Shown: positions 22,998-31,694, counted from the stretch's first letter. The stretch is DNA of 38,288 bases from Bacillota bacterium (GCA_023445445.1 JAEXLD010000034.1:1-38288), one strand, 5' to 3'. Notes: generated by a model not told the origin, from the sequence alone. Program-made: numbers and translations.

Positions 22998-23734
22998 TTA
23001 TTTTTAGTTTCAGTAAGGTTTTTCCAGTATCTTTTGGGCATCATTCTTTTTTGAAGCTTTGGATTAGTTCTTTCTTTTATTGTTGTAGATATAAAATAAT
23101 TTTTCCAAAGATCTTCAAATTCATCATTATAGTTCTTTAAAGAATTATAAATATCATCATTCATTTCTGTTATTTCCCAGGAAACTTTATTATATACTGA
23201 AGCTATATTCCTTTTAATATCATGAATTATCCAATATTCATTAGAAAATCGTCTTTGAAAATGGGGAGAAATAAGCTCTAGTATATTATTATCAGGCTCT
23301 ATAGGTGAATATAGAAATTTATTATTTATTAAAGAAAATCTAACGAAGCCACTAAATCTATGAGCTTCAAGGGAAACTCTTCTTTCTATTAAATCTACTT
23401 CTCGAACTATATCTAGATATAGATGTTTATGAATATCACTTCCTATTTTAAAAGCAGCTTTTAAATACTTGTAGCATATAGTACCTTTATTTTTATTATT
23501 TGATAAGTAAAGAGAATATATTTTATTTAAAGCTAATGGATCAACTTTAGTAACAATAGCAGTTTTAACTTTTTTATATTTTTCTAAATCAGTTTCTAAA
23601 TATTTAACTGTAGTTAACATATCTACATCAGTAGAATTTGTATCTATTGAGGTTATGTCCTCCTTTGAATAAAAGGCATAATAAATTGCAGTTAAAAAGC
23701 CTTCGAAGGAATCTTCATATACTAACTTTAACAT
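22994..23734 (-). CDS. TIGR03915-family probable DNA metabolism protein (DUF4130)
   Basis: A 246-residue protein of the DUF4130/TIGR03915 family. LVYEDSFEGFLTAIYYAF at the N-terminus, RRVSLEAHRFSGFVRFSLINNKFLYSPIEPDNNILELISPHFQRRFSNEYWIIHD (in the middle, about 118-172) and a C-terminal LWKNYFISTTIKERTNPKLQKRMMPKRYW are its signature. The family is found next to, or near, a SPL-like radical SAM protein and in other bacteria fused to UdgX-type uracil-DNA-binding domains; its biochemical role is unknown. It follows the radical SAM gene by 12 bp in one operon. Three in-frame stops (TAA TAG TGA) end it. Confidence 0.85.
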   Translation of the reverse strand: MLKLVYEDSFEGFLTAIYYAFYSKEDITSIDTNSTDVDMLTTVKYLETDLEKYKKVKTAIVTKVDPLALNKIYSLYLSNNKNKGTICYKYLKAAFKIGSDIHKHLYLDIVREVDLIERRVSLEAHRFSGFVRFSLINNKFLYSPIEPDNNILELISPHFQRRFSNEYWIIHDIKRNIASVYNKVSWEITEMNDDIYNSLKNYNDEFEDLWKNYFISTTIKERTNPKLQKRMMPKRYWKNLTETKNK

Positions 23735-23746
23735 TTCTTCACCACC

Positions 23747-25096
23747 TTATATTTCACCAGTTATAGAAGTATGTTTATCCTTAGGTAAAACTATTGGATT
23801 ACTTTCAGGAAGAAATATATTGCTTTTAGATTTAGTGTAGATATTATCAAAGAAAGACATTTGCTCTGAATTTTCATCATCTATCTTTGGCTTATCCATA
23901 TAAAGCAATCTTGTTCTTATATTTTCATCATTAAAGGATACATCTCCATAATATTTACCCTTACAGGTAATAAAGTACTTGGCTCTTTTTAACACTACAC
24001 CAATTTTCTTTAAATCTTCAAAGGAAAGAGAGTGAACTTTTCTAGAAATTATAATTTTTCTTGCTGAACGAACTCCTATTCCTGGAATTCTTAGCAGTTC
24101 ATCATAGGATACCTTATTTATTTCCATTGGGAAATTATTAATATTATTTAACGCCCATGAGGTCTTAGGATCAAAATTTAAATCAAAGTTTTCATTTTCA
24201 TCTTTTAATAGTTCATTAGCTTTAAAGCCATAAAATCTAAGTAGCCAATCTGCTTGGTAAAGTCTATGTTCTCTAACTAAAGGTGGATGAATTATGTCTG
24301 GTAATGCCTTTTCATTTTTCACAACAGGAACATAGGCAGAGTAATAAACTCTTTTCAAATCAAATTTCTTATATAGGTTTTCTGATAGATGTAATATTTT
24401 ATAATCACTTTCTGGAGTAGCACCTACAATAAGTTGTGTGCTTTGTCCGCCAGGAACAAATAAGGGAGTAGAGGGTATATTTTTCTTTAAATCTTTATTT
24501 TCAATTATAGAATTTTTGATAGTACTCATAGGAGCTAATATATTTTCCTTAGTTTTTTGAGGAGCTAGGAGCTTTAAACTTGAAGCAGAAGGAAGTTCTA
24601 TATTTACACTCATTCTATCTACATACTTTCCAGCTTCTTTTATTAAGGCCTCATCTGCACCAGGTATAGCTTTTAAATGGATGTAACCATTAAATTTTTC
24701 ATCTACACGAAGTTTTTTAACTACAGAAAGTAAAAGCTCCATTGTATAATTAGGGCTTTTAAAAATTGCAGAACTTAAAAAAAGACCTTCAATATAATTT
24801 CTCTTATAAAAATTAATAGTTAAATCTACAACTTCTTCAGGAGTAAATGCTGCTCGAGGTACATCTTTAGAAGAAGCATTAATACAGTATTTACAATTAT
24901 AAATACAGTAATTAGTTAATAATATCTTCAAAAGAGAAATACAGCGTCCATCTGCAGCGAAGCTATGACAGATACCACTACTATCTGCATTTCCTAAACC
25001 ATTATTAGTGTTTTTTCTATTTGAGCCTGAAGAAGAGCAGGAAACATCATATTTAGCAGCTGATGAAAGGATATTAAGTTTTTCTTTTACATTCAT
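23747..25096 (-). CDS. Putative DNA modification/repair radical SAM protein (TIGR03916 type)
   Basis: A 449-residue radical SAM protein. The Fe-S/SAM motif is NYCIYNCKYCINASS (about 67-81; C-x3-C-x2-C), preceded by CHSFAADGRCISLLK. A helix-hairpin-helix DNA-binding segment, LLRIPGIGVRSARKIIISRK, lies at about 330-350. This layout is that of the radical SAM family always paired with TIGR03915 proteins and distantly related to spore photoproduct lyase. The substrate lesion is unknown. A promoter 26 bases upstream carries a LexA box in its spacer, so SOS induction is predicted. AGGTGG precedes the ATG. Confidence 0.9.
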   Translation of the reverse strand: MNVKEKLNILSSAAKYDVSCSSSGSNRKNTNNGLGNADSSGICHSFAADGRCISLLKILLTNYCIYNCKYCINASSKDVPRAAFTPEEVVDLTINFYKRNYIEGLFLSSAIFKSPNYTMELLLSVVKKLRVDEKFNGYIHLKAIPGADEALIKEAGKYVDRMSVNIELPSASSLKLLAPQKTKENILAPMSTIKNSIIENKDLKKNIPSTPLFVPGGQSTQLIVGATPESDYKILHLSENLYKKFDLKRVYYSAYVPVVKNEKALPDIIHPPLVREHRLYQADWLLRFYGFKANELLKDENENFDLNFDPKTSWALNNINNFPMEINKVSYDELLRIPGIGVRSARKIIISRKVHSLSFEDLKKIGVVLKRAKYFITCKGKYYGDVSFNDENIRTRLLYMDKPKIDDENSEQMSFFDNIYTKSKSNIFLPESNPIVLPKDKHTSITGEI

Positions 25097-25128
25097 AAAA
25101 CCACCTACTTTAAGAACTTATTATATTT

Positions 25129-25157
25129 ATTATACAGAACATACGTTCTTAATTCAA
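25129..25157 (-). promoter_or_regulatory. SOS promoter: -35 TTGAAT, 17-bp spacer with LexA box, -10 TATAAT
   Basis: On the minus strand, TTGAAT (25157-25152) and TATAAT (25134-25129) are exactly 17 bp apart. The spacer holds AGAAC-GTAT-GTTCT (25149-25136), matching the Gram-positive LexA/DinR site GAAC-N4-GTTC with extra A/T symmetry. LexA bound here would block RNA polymerase directly. The leader to the radical SAM gene is about 26 bases. Confidence 0.85.
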
Positions 25158-25346
25158 TGAAAATATCAAAGATTGTTATAATAAATTAGAGGTTAATATT
25201 CAAAATTTATACATATAATATTAAGAGCATTATATAATTTATAGATAGTATAATAATATTACTAAAAGTATAATATATTTTTAGTATTAACTATTTTAAG
25301 TAGATAATGCTTTTGCATAGATTTACATTTTAATATAAAATTATAC

Positions 25347-25374
25347 TTGAAATAAATCTAATACACTTTATAAT
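25347..25374 (+). promoter_or_regulatory. Promoter of the PotD-like gene
   Basis: TTGAAA and TATAAT are separated by 16 bp, about 40 bp before the start codon. The rest of the 317-bp divergent spacer (25158-25346) is AT-rich; I see nothing else in it. Confidence 0.6.
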
Positions 25375-25413
25375 ATTGCTAGATAACTATTATAGATGGA
25401 AGGAAGATAATTG

Positions 25414-26466
25414 ATGAAAAAATCTATTAAGATTTCTGCTTTAGTTTGTAGCTTAATACTAGCTTTTGGACTTTTTGCAGGATGTCAAAAAAGTGATAAG
25501 AAAACTATAAATGTTTTAAATTATGGTGAAAACATAGCAGAGGGTATTATAAAAGAATTTGAAGAAAAGTATAATGTGAAAGTTAACTATAAAACCTTTG
25601 ATGAAATGGAAACAATGTACATAGAAGTATCTTCAGGAAAAACTAATTGGGATGCAGTTTTAGTTGCTGATTATATGGCTGATAGAATGATACAAGAAGG
25701 TTTACTTCAAAAAATAGATAAGGATAAAATTCCTAACTTAAAGGAAATGAATGAAAGTGATATGGGTAAACCTTATGACCCAAATAATGATTATACAGTA
25801 CCATATATGAATGGAACAGTAGGTATTATATACAATAAAGATTTAGTAGATGAGCCAGTGGATAGCTGGGATATAATGTGGAATGAAAAATATAAAAAGC
25901 AAATTTTTGTATTAGATGCACAAAGAGATGCAATAGGAATGGCATTAAAGAAATTAGGATATTCATTAAATTCAACTAATGAAAAAGAGTTAGAAGAAGC
26001 AAAAAAAATATTAATTGAACAAAAACCATTAGTTTTAAAATATGGAGCTGATGAAGTAAAAGATTTAATGACTTCAGGAGAAGCAGCTATAGCTATGATA
26101 TGGTCAGGAGAAGGTTTAACTTTAGTTGATGAAAATGAAAATTTAGAATATGTAATTCCAAAGGAAGGAGCTAACTATTGGTTAGATTCTTGGGCAATAC
26201 CTACAAATGCTAATGATAAGGCAACCGCTGAAGATTTTATAAATTTCGTAAGCAGTAAAGATAATGCTTATAAAATAGCTGAAGAGATTGGTTATACTAC
26301 TCCGAATAAATTAGCTATGGAAGAACAACCAACAGAAGTAAAAAATAATAAAGGGGCTTATATGCCTAAGGAAGTTATGGATAGATGTGAAATTTATCAG
26401 TATCTTCCACAAGATAAGCTTAGATTATATGAAGAAGTATGGAATGCAGTAAAGACAGCAGATTAA
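25414..26466 (+). CDS. PotD-like spermidine/putrescine-binding lipoprotein
   Basis: Extracellular solute-binding lipoprotein of the PotD/PotF group. The 350-residue precursor starts with a lipoprotein signal (KKSIK, a hydrophobic run, then LFAGC with the modified cysteine at about 24). The mature part has INVLNYGENIAEGIIKEFEEKYNVKV, a polyamine-binding pattern (WDAVLVADYMADRM, YTVPYMNGTVGIIYNKD) and LDSWAIPTNANDKATAEDFINFV. No potA, potB or potC lies beside it, so it must either work with a transporter encoded elsewhere or be an orphan receptor. ATG at 25414 is used rather than the TTG directly before it; GGAAGGAAG is the site. Confidence 0.88.
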   Translation: MKKSIKISALVCSLILAFGLFAGCQKSDKKTINVLNYGENIAEGIIKEFEEKYNVKVNYKTFDEMETMYIEVSSGKTNWDAVLVADYMADRMIQEGLLQKIDKDKIPNLKEMNESDMGKPYDPNNDYTVPYMNGTVGIIYNKDLVDEPVDSWDIMWNEKYKKQIFVLDAQRDAIGMALKKLGYSLNSTNEKELEEAKKILIEQKPLVLKYGADEVKDLMTSGEAAIAMIWSGEGLTLVDENENLEYVIPKEGANYWLDSWAIPTNANDKATAEDFINFVSSKDNAYKIAEEIGYTTPNKLAMEEQPTEVKNNKGAYMPKEVMDRCEIYQYLPQDKLRLYEEVWNAVKTAD

Positions 26467-26560
26467 TTAAATTTTTATAAGAAAATATTAATATTAAGTT
26501 AATAGAATATAAAAGCCAAAAATAGTATAATATTATTAACATCTATTAAGAATATAGGAG

Positions 26561-27130
26561 ATGATGGATACTATGGATAGAATTATAGACTTTAATGAGA
26601 TAAAAAATAGAGTAAATGATAAAGATATAGATAAATTTGAATCATATATTTATAACTTGTATTATGATATGTCTTCTGGGAAGTTAAATATGGCAGACTT
26701 CACTAAAAAGATGATGGAATACATGGAAGAAAACAACATATCTCAAGATAAGTTCCTAAAGATGCAAACCAAGCTTATGGAAAGATATGGGTTTGATGCT
26801 TCTGGTTTAGAGGAACAGATAAAGTCCTTAGGATTAAATAATGTTATTCCAGGTGCTGAAGATGTTGAAAAAATAAGAAAGAATATGAGCTTTCAAGAAA
26901 AATACAAAGATAGATTAAGGGTTTCAACTGTTAATAATTATTATGTTTCTAATGAAAAAAATAACTTAAAAATTCTAACAGAAGATGAAAAAGTAATTTT
27001 AACAAGTGAAGGTAAAATAGACTTAAGTGATATAGAATTAAATGAATTTTTATGTTCTTATAAGAAGGTAGTTAATGATAAAAATTTAATTATTACTATC
27101 TGTGAAAATGTTAAAGAATATGAATACTAA
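26561..27130 (+). CDS. DUF3867-like clostridial protein of unknown function
   Basis: A 189-residue acidic, mostly helical protein with no signal peptide or membrane segment. Long charged helices fill the first 85 residues (KDIDKFESYIYNLYYDMSSGKLNMADFTKKMMEYMEENNISQDKFLKMQTKLMERYGFD), and a short beta-rich tail follows. It resembles the clostridial DUF3867 group by its DMSSGKLNMADFTKKM section, but I am not certain. Three in-frame ATGs (26561, 26564, 26573) lie after AGGAG at 26556-26560; the last gives a 12-base spacing and the second 3 bases, so the exact start is open. It stands alone between potD-like and ABC-F genes. Confidence 0.55.
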   Translation: MMDTMDRIIDFNEIKNRVNDKDIDKFESYIYNLYYDMSSGKLNMADFTKKMMEYMEENNISQDKFLKMQTKLMERYGFDASGLEEQIKSLGLNNVIPGAEDVEKIRKNMSFQEKYKDRLRVSTVNNYYVSNEKNNLKILTEDEKVILTSEGKIDLSDIELNEFLCSYKKVVNDKNLIITICENVKEYEY

Positions 27131-27179
27131 AATTGCTAAAAAAAATATATTTATTTTCTTAGATTATAGTTTATAATAA

Positions 27180-27212
27180 GTAAGGTATGAAATTAATCAT
27201 ACCTTATTTTTA
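27180..27212 (+). terminator. Rho-independent terminator
   Basis: TAAGGTATGA / TCATACCTTA, a 10-bp perfect stem with loop AATTAA, then TTTTT. It ends the DUF3867-like transcript ahead of the ABC-F gene. Confidence 0.88.
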
Positions 27213-27270
27213 TGATTAAATTGATTTAGAAATAAATTATTAAATAGATACAAATGCAGGAGGATAATAA

Positions 27271-28827
27271 ATGAGTGTTTTAACAGTTAAGGATATGAGC
27301 CATGGCTTTGGAGATAGAGCAATTTTTGAAGATGTTTCTTTTAGATTATTAAAGGGAGAACATGTTGGTTTAATTGGAGCTAATGGTGAAGGTAAATCAA
27401 CCTTTATGAACATAGTAACTGATAAGCTTATGCCAGATGAAGGGAGAGTTATTTGGTCAAATAATGTTAGAGTTGGATATATGGATCAACATGCAGCATT
27501 AGAAAAAGGACAAAGTATTAGAGACGCATTAAGAGATGCTTTTAAATATCTTTTTGACTTAGAAGTAGAAATGAATTCTCTTTATGAAAAAATGGGGGAT
27601 TGTACACCAGAAGAATTAGAAAAAATGTTAGATAGAACAGCAGTTATACAAGATCTTTTAGATCATAATGGATTTTACATAATAGATGCAAAAGTAGAAG
27701 AAGTTGCAAAGGGCCTTGGACTTTTAGATTTAGGATTAGAAAGAGATGTAGATGATTTATCAGGTGGACAAAGAACTAAGATACTTTTAGGGAAGTTATT
27801 ACTTCAAAATCCAGATATATTACTTCTAGATGAGCCTACTAACTACTTAGACGAAGAGCATATAGAATGGCTTAAGAGATATTTAATTAACTATGAAAAT
27901 GCATTTATATTAATTTCTCATGATATTCCATTTTTAAATTCTGTAGTTAACTTAATATATCATGTTGAAGAGAGAAAACTAACTAGATATGTTGGTGATT
28001 ACTATGAATTTAAGAGATTATATGATGAAAATAAAAAGAGATTAGAGGCAGCTTATGAAAAGCAACAAAAAGAAATAGCTAGATTAGAAGACTTTGTTGC
28101 AAGAAATAAAGCTAATGTTGCAACAGCTAATATGGCTAAATCAAGACAAAAGAAACTTGATAAGATGGAAGTTATAGAACTTTCAAAGGAAAAACCAAAG
28201 CCAGAGTTTAACTTTAAAATAGCAAGAACTTCAGGAAAGATTATATTTGAAACTAAAGATTTAGTTATTGGATATGATTCACCTCTTACAAAACCATTAA
28301 ATTTATATATGGAAAGAGGACAAAAAATAGCCTTAGTTGGAGCTAATGGACTTGGTAAATCTACATTATTAAAAAGCTTACTTGGGAAAATACAACCATT
28401 AAGTGGAGAAGTTCATCTAGGAGACTATCAACACATTGGATACTTTGAACAAGAAGATAGAGAAAAAAATACTAATACTTGTATAGAAGAAGTATGGCAG
28501 GAGTTCCCAAGTAAAACTCAGTACGAAATAAGAGCAGCTTTAGCTAAATGTGGATTAACTACTAAGCAATTAGAATCAAAGATAATGGTATTATCAGGAG
28601 GAGAAGCAGCTAAGGTAAGACTATGTAAGATATTAAACACAGAAACAAATATTTTAATCTTAGACGAACCTACAAACCACTTAGATGTAGATGCTAAAGA
28701 AGAATTAAAGAGAGCCTTAAAGGAATATAAGGGCTCAATATTACTAGTATCCCACGAACCAGAATTCTATAGAGATGTAGTAACAGAAATATGGAACTGT
28801 GAGGATTGGACTACTAAAATAGTATAA
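27271..28827 (+). CDS. ABC-F family ATPase (translation factor type)
   Basis: A 518-residue protein with two ABC ATPase domains and no membrane segment, the mark of the ABC-F group that binds the ribosomal E site. The first domain has Walker A GANGEGKS (about 36-43), signature LSGGQRTK (about 165-172) and Walker B ILLLDEPTNYLD. The linker (about 245-310: KKRLEAAYEKQQKEIARLEDFVARNKANVATANMAKSRQKKLDKM) is the ABC-F arm. The second domain has GANGLGKS, LSGGEAAK and ILDEPTNHLD. Overall it resembles YkpA/YbiT-type housekeeping members rather than known antibiotic-resistance subfamilies, but resistance cannot be excluded. AGGAGGA site precedes the ATG. Confidence 0.92.
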   Translation: MSVLTVKDMSHGFGDRAIFEDVSFRLLKGEHVGLIGANGEGKSTFMNIVTDKLMPDEGRVIWSNNVRVGYMDQHAALEKGQSIRDALRDAFKYLFDLEVEMNSLYEKMGDCTPEELEKMLDRTAVIQDLLDHNGFYIIDAKVEEVAKGLGLLDLGLERDVDDLSGGQRTKILLGKLLLQNPDILLLDEPTNYLDEEHIEWLKRYLINYENAFILISHDIPFLNSVVNLIYHVEERKLTRYVGDYYEFKRLYDENKKRLEAAYEKQQKEIARLEDFVARNKANVATANMAKSRQKKLDKMEVIELSKEKPKPEFNFKIARTSGKIIFETKDLVIGYDSPLTKPLNLYMERGQKIALVGANGLGKSTLLKSLLGKIQPLSGEVHLGDYQHIGYFEQEDREKNTNTCIEEVWQEFPSKTQYEIRAALAKCGLTTKQLESKIMVLSGGEAAKVRLCKILNTETNILILDEPTNHLDVDAKEELKRALKEYKGSILLVSHEPEFYRDVVTEIWNCEDWTTKIV

Positions 28828-28862
28828 TTTTTAGTGAATAGCTAAGAAGTAAAAGTTAAGAG
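28828..28862 (+). repeat. Short heptanucleotide array after the ABC-F stop codon
   Basis: Five consecutive seven-base units, TTTTTAG, TGAATAG, CTAAGAA, GTAAAAG, TTAAGAG, begin at the base after the stop codon. Four of them fit the NKAAKAR consensus seen after ridA, and all five contain a stop triplet. Confidence 0.75.
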
Positions 28863-28901
28863 GTATGGAGAAAATTCATTTTGAATTTCTTTTAGGGATT
28901 A

Positions 28902-28932
28902 AAGAGTTAGTGTAAGAGCTAACTCTTTTTTA
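28902..28932 (+). terminator. Rho-independent terminator
   Basis: AGAGTTAG / CTAACTCT stem with an 8-base loop, then TTTTTTATAT. It ends the ABC-F transcript. Confidence 0.85.
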
Positions 28933-29297
28933 TATAATTATTTATATATTTTATCATTGTAATTTAATTGAACTAAAATATTTATAAGATGAAAAAGAAA
29001 AAAACATTTTATTTTAGTATAAATGAAAGCTAGTAAGGAGAAATAAAGCTAGTTTGAGTTTTACAATAAATAGAAAAAACCTATTGACAATGATTACATA
29101 GTGAGGGTAAACTATGATAAACAAAATTGTAAATGAAATACGAATATACGGAATAATGCGAGTATTAAATAAACATTAATTAACAAGTGAAGGAGTCGTA
29201 AAATCTTTAATCACTTAATAATTTATAAGAATTTCAATACTTAAATATATACCTTTTGTAATAAAAATCAAAGAATAATAAAGAAATGGAGAGAAAA
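28933..29297. other. Gene-free AT-rich stretch upstream of the IclR gene
   Basis: No credible gene lies in this 365-bp stretch. It contains a TTGACA at 29084-29089 within TATTGACAAT followed by ATTACATAGT, closely resembling the Fur-box-like promoter at 37286-37304 but with a poor -10 (TAAACT, 18 bp away). A 21-codon frame from ATG 29114 overlaps that promoter and is probably fortuitous. This may be the relic of a deleted iron-regulated gene. Confidence 0.4.
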
Positions 29298-29317
29298 TTA
29301 GATAACCAATTATCTAA
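29298..29317. promoter_or_regulatory. Palindromic operator candidate for the IclR regulator
   Basis: TTAGATAA-CCAA-TTATCTAA, a perfect 8-4-8 palindrome 43 bp before the IclR gene start. A similar AGATAA-GA-TTATCT occurs at 30176-30189 before the decayed beta-glucosidase gene, which suggests one regulator served both sites. Confidence 0.5.
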
Positions 29318-29359
29318 ACAATTAATATATTAAAAAATAACTAGCAAGAGGTGATAGAG

Positions 29360-30118
29360 ATGAAGGTAAATCGTACATTATTAAGGGCAATAGAAATATT
29401 AGATTTATTAGCTAAAAATAAGGATGGACATACATTATTAGAGATAGTTCATGCTATGGAAATACCTAAGTCTAGTGCCTTTGATATTTTGAAAACCTTG
29501 GTGCATACCAATATGATAGAAGAAGATTTATCAACGGGAAGAGTTAAATATAAAATAGGTGTTAATACTTTTTTAATAGGAAATTCTTATTTAAATGCTG
29601 TTGATACAGTTAATATAGCAAAAAAATATTTAAATTCATTAGCTGATAGAATGAAATCAACTACCTTTATGGCTATACTAGATGATTATATGGTTACATA
29701 TTTATATAAATATGAATCTAAAGAAAGTATAATAACTACAGCTAATATAGGAAGTAGAAGAGAACTTCATAGTTCAGCTTTAGGGAAGATTATGCTTGCA
29801 TTTTCAAGTGATGATTTTATAAGGGAAGCAATAAATCATATAAGTTTTGAAACTTATACTGAATATACTATAACATCTGTAGAAAAATATTATGATGAAT
29901 TAAAGGAAGCTAAAATTAAAGGGTATGCAAAAAATTTTCGAGAAGATGCACTTCATCAAATAGCTGCTGCTGCACCAATATTTAATAATGATGGCAGAGT
30001 TATAGCAGCAATAAGCTGTGTGGAACTTTATGAAAAAAATAAGGACTTAGATGAACTTGGTGAAATAGTAAAAAATGAAGCAAATAATATTTCTTATATA
30101 CTAGGGTATTCTAAATAA
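29360..30118 (+). CDS. IclR-family transcriptional regulator
   Basis: A 252-residue IclR-type protein: an N-terminal winged helix (RTLLRAIEILDLLAKNKDGHTLLEIVHAMEIPKSSAFDILKTLV, about 4-48) and a C-terminal effector domain (LADRMKSTTFMAILDDYMVTYLY; SALGKIMLAFSS; RYAKNFRED-like GYAKNFREDALHQIAAAAPIFNNDGRVIAAISC). It binds a small-molecule sugar or aromatic acid of unknown identity. AAGAGGTG precedes ATG 29360; an in-frame GTG at 29351 is inside that site and is not preferred. It is followed by a broken 6-phospho-beta-glucosidase gene and may have controlled it. Confidence 0.88.
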   Translation: MKVNRTLLRAIEILDLLAKNKDGHTLLEIVHAMEIPKSSAFDILKTLVHTNMIEEDLSTGRVKYKIGVNTFLIGNSYLNAVDTVNIAKKYLNSLADRMKSTTFMAILDDYMVTYLYKYESKESIITTANIGSRRELHSSALGKIMLAFSSDDFIREAINHISFETYTEYTITSVEKYYDELKEAKIKGYAKNFREDALHQIAAAAPIFNNDGRVIAAISCVELYEKNKDLDELGEIVKNEANNISYILGYSK

Positions 30119-30175
30119 GAATTTAGAGTATGTTTTATATATATTTTTGAATTAATATCAGCAGCCTTAGGATAG

Positions 30176-30189
30176 AGATAAGATTATCT
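30176..30189. promoter_or_regulatory. Possible second IclR operator
   Basis: AGATAA-GA-TTATCT, sharing both half-sites with 29298-29317 but with spacing 2 instead of 4. It lies 38 bp before the pseudogene start and inside a larger CCTTAG...CTAAGG inverted repeat that could also be the IclR gene's terminator. Confidence 0.4.
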
Positions 30190-30227
30190 AAGGTGTTTAT
30201 AAAATAAATAGAGATAGGAGAGGAATT

Positions 30228-31211
30228 ATGACATTTCCAAAGGACTTTTTATGTGGATGAGCAATAGCAGCAAATCAAGCAGAAGGAGCATATTTAGAAG
30301 ATGGCAAAGGTCTTACTAATATTGATATGATTCCTCATGGAAAAGTAGAGAAATGATAGATTGCTTTGTCAATTATGCAAAGATATGTTTTGAAAGATTT
30401 AATGGTCTTGTTAAGTATTGGTTAACATTTAATGAAATAAATGTTTTACTTCATTCACCATTTTCAGGAGCAGGACTAGCTTTTAAAGAAGGTGAAAATA
30501 GAGAACAATCTAAATATCAAGCAGCTCACCATGAGTTAGTGGCAAGCGCAGTTGTAACCAAAATAGCTCATGAGATAAATCCTGAGAATTTAGTAGGATG
30601 TATGCTAGCTGGAGGACAATTCTACCAATATAGCTGTAATCCTAAGGATGTATTTATGGCTATGAATAAAGATAGAGAGAATTTATTATTTATTGATGTT
30701 CAAGCAAGGGGATATTATCCAAGCTATAGTAAAAGGGTGTTTAAAGAGAAAAATGTTAAGTTAAAAATAGAAGATGGAGATTTAGAAATACTAAAAAATA
30801 ATCCTGTGGACTTTATTTCATTTAGCTACTATTCATCTCGTTGTGCAAGCTCTAATAAGGAGCATAATATATGATAGATATCAAAAACCATTATTTATTG
30901 TTGAAAATGGTCTTGGTGCTAAGGATTATATTGAGGAAGATGGAAGTATAAATGATGATTATAGAATTGAATATTTAAAGGAACATATATTAGCAATGAA
31001 AGAAGCTATTGATGATGGAGTAGAATTACTAGGATATACTACTTGGGGATGCATAGATCTTGTATCAGCATCTACTGGAGAAATGTCAAAACGATATGGT
31101 TTCATTTATGTAGATAAAGATGATAATGGAAATGCTACATTAAAGCGATATAAGAAAAAATCATTTTATTGGTATAAAAATGTTATAGAGTCTAATGGGG
31201 ATATTTTATAA
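30228..31211 (+). pseudogene. bglA: Decayed 6-phospho-beta-glucosidase (glycoside hydrolase family 1)
   Basis: Three pieces of one GH1 enzyme in order. The first 40 codons (MTFPKDFLCG-stop-AIAANQAEGAYLEDGKG) contain TGA where GGA is expected. After IPHG, a deletion of about 80-90 codons joins to WKSREMIDCFVNYAK in another frame, continuing through the acid/base motif WLTFNEIN to SYYSSRCASSN. A second deletion of about 60-70 codons and a frame change then lead to IYDRYQKPLFIVENGLGAKD, holding the nucleophile motif ENG, and on to the C-terminal YGFIYVDKDD. Intact relatives have about 475 residues. Premature stop, two deletions and frameshifts make it inactive. A GGAGAGG site remains before the ATG. 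Confidence 0.9.
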
Positions 31212-31250
31212 AATATAGAAGCCTTAAAATTAATAAGAAACATATCTTTA

Positions 31251-31293
31251 GTAAAAGTCTAGGAAAGATTTAATCTATTCTAGGCTTTTTACT
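31251..31293 (+). terminator. Rho-independent terminator
   Basis: AAAAGTCTAG / CTAGGCTTTT stem with one G-U pair and a 17-base loop, followed by T and A. It closes the pseudogene transcript. Confidence 0.7.
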
Positions 31294-31365
31294 TATAAAA
31301 ATATATAGATAGAAATTATATTTGGAAATACTAAATTATATAATCTGAATGTTAGGAAGGATATA

Positions 31366-31662
31366 ATGGATAGTGAATATGTATGTGAATTGTGTAAAAG
31401 AAAAGGTGTACCAAAGGTTACAGAACATCATTTAATACCTAGAGAAGAAGGTGGAAAACATGGGGAAGTTGCTTGGCTATGTGAAAGTTGTCATAAACAA
31501 ATTCACGCGCTTTATACTAATAAGGAGCTAGCTATAAGATTAAATACTTTAGCTAGTTTAGAAAATGACCATAATATAAATAAATATTTAAAATATATAA
31601 GAAAACAACCTTCAAGTAAAAAAGTTAAAGTAAAAAAATCTAAAAATATTCGTAAGAATTAA
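31366..31662 (+). CDS. Small HNH-type nuclease-domain protein
   Basis: A 98-residue protein made almost entirely of an HNH zinc-finger nuclease domain. CELCKRKG (about 7-14) and CESCHKQIHALY (about 39-50) supply the structural cysteines and the last histidine. EHHLIPREEGGKHG (about 21-34) supplies the His-His catalytic core. After residue 60 it ends in a lysine-rich tail (KKVKVKKSKNIRKN) that may bind nucleic acid. It has no restriction methylase or phage gene nearby. AGGAAGG precedes the ATG. Target unknown. Confidence 0.8.
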   Translation: MDSEYVCELCKRKGVPKVTEHHLIPREEGGKHGEVAWLCESCHKQIHALYTNKELAIRLNTLASLENDHNINKYLKYIRKQPSSKKVKVKKSKNIRKN

Positions 31663-31665
31663 AGG

Positions 31666-31688
31666 GGTATGAGAGTAAATCTCATACC
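31666..31688. terminator. Hairpin between convergent small genes
   Basis: GGTATGAGA-GTAAA-TCTCATACC, a perfect 9-bp stem. T-runs are weak on both sides, so it may slow or end transcription in either direction. Confidence 0.5.
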
Positions 31689-31694
31689 AGTTAA

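Noticed and set aside
29114..29179. 21-codon frame with GAGGG upstream in the spacer before the IclR gene
   Set aside because: The only nearby promoter-like TTGACA would start transcription after the ATG, and the peptide resembles nothing I know; likely chance.
31366..31662. Phage or restriction module around the HNH gene
   Set aside because: No terminase, portal, integrase or methylase is adjacent; flanking genes are ordinary chromosomal ones.
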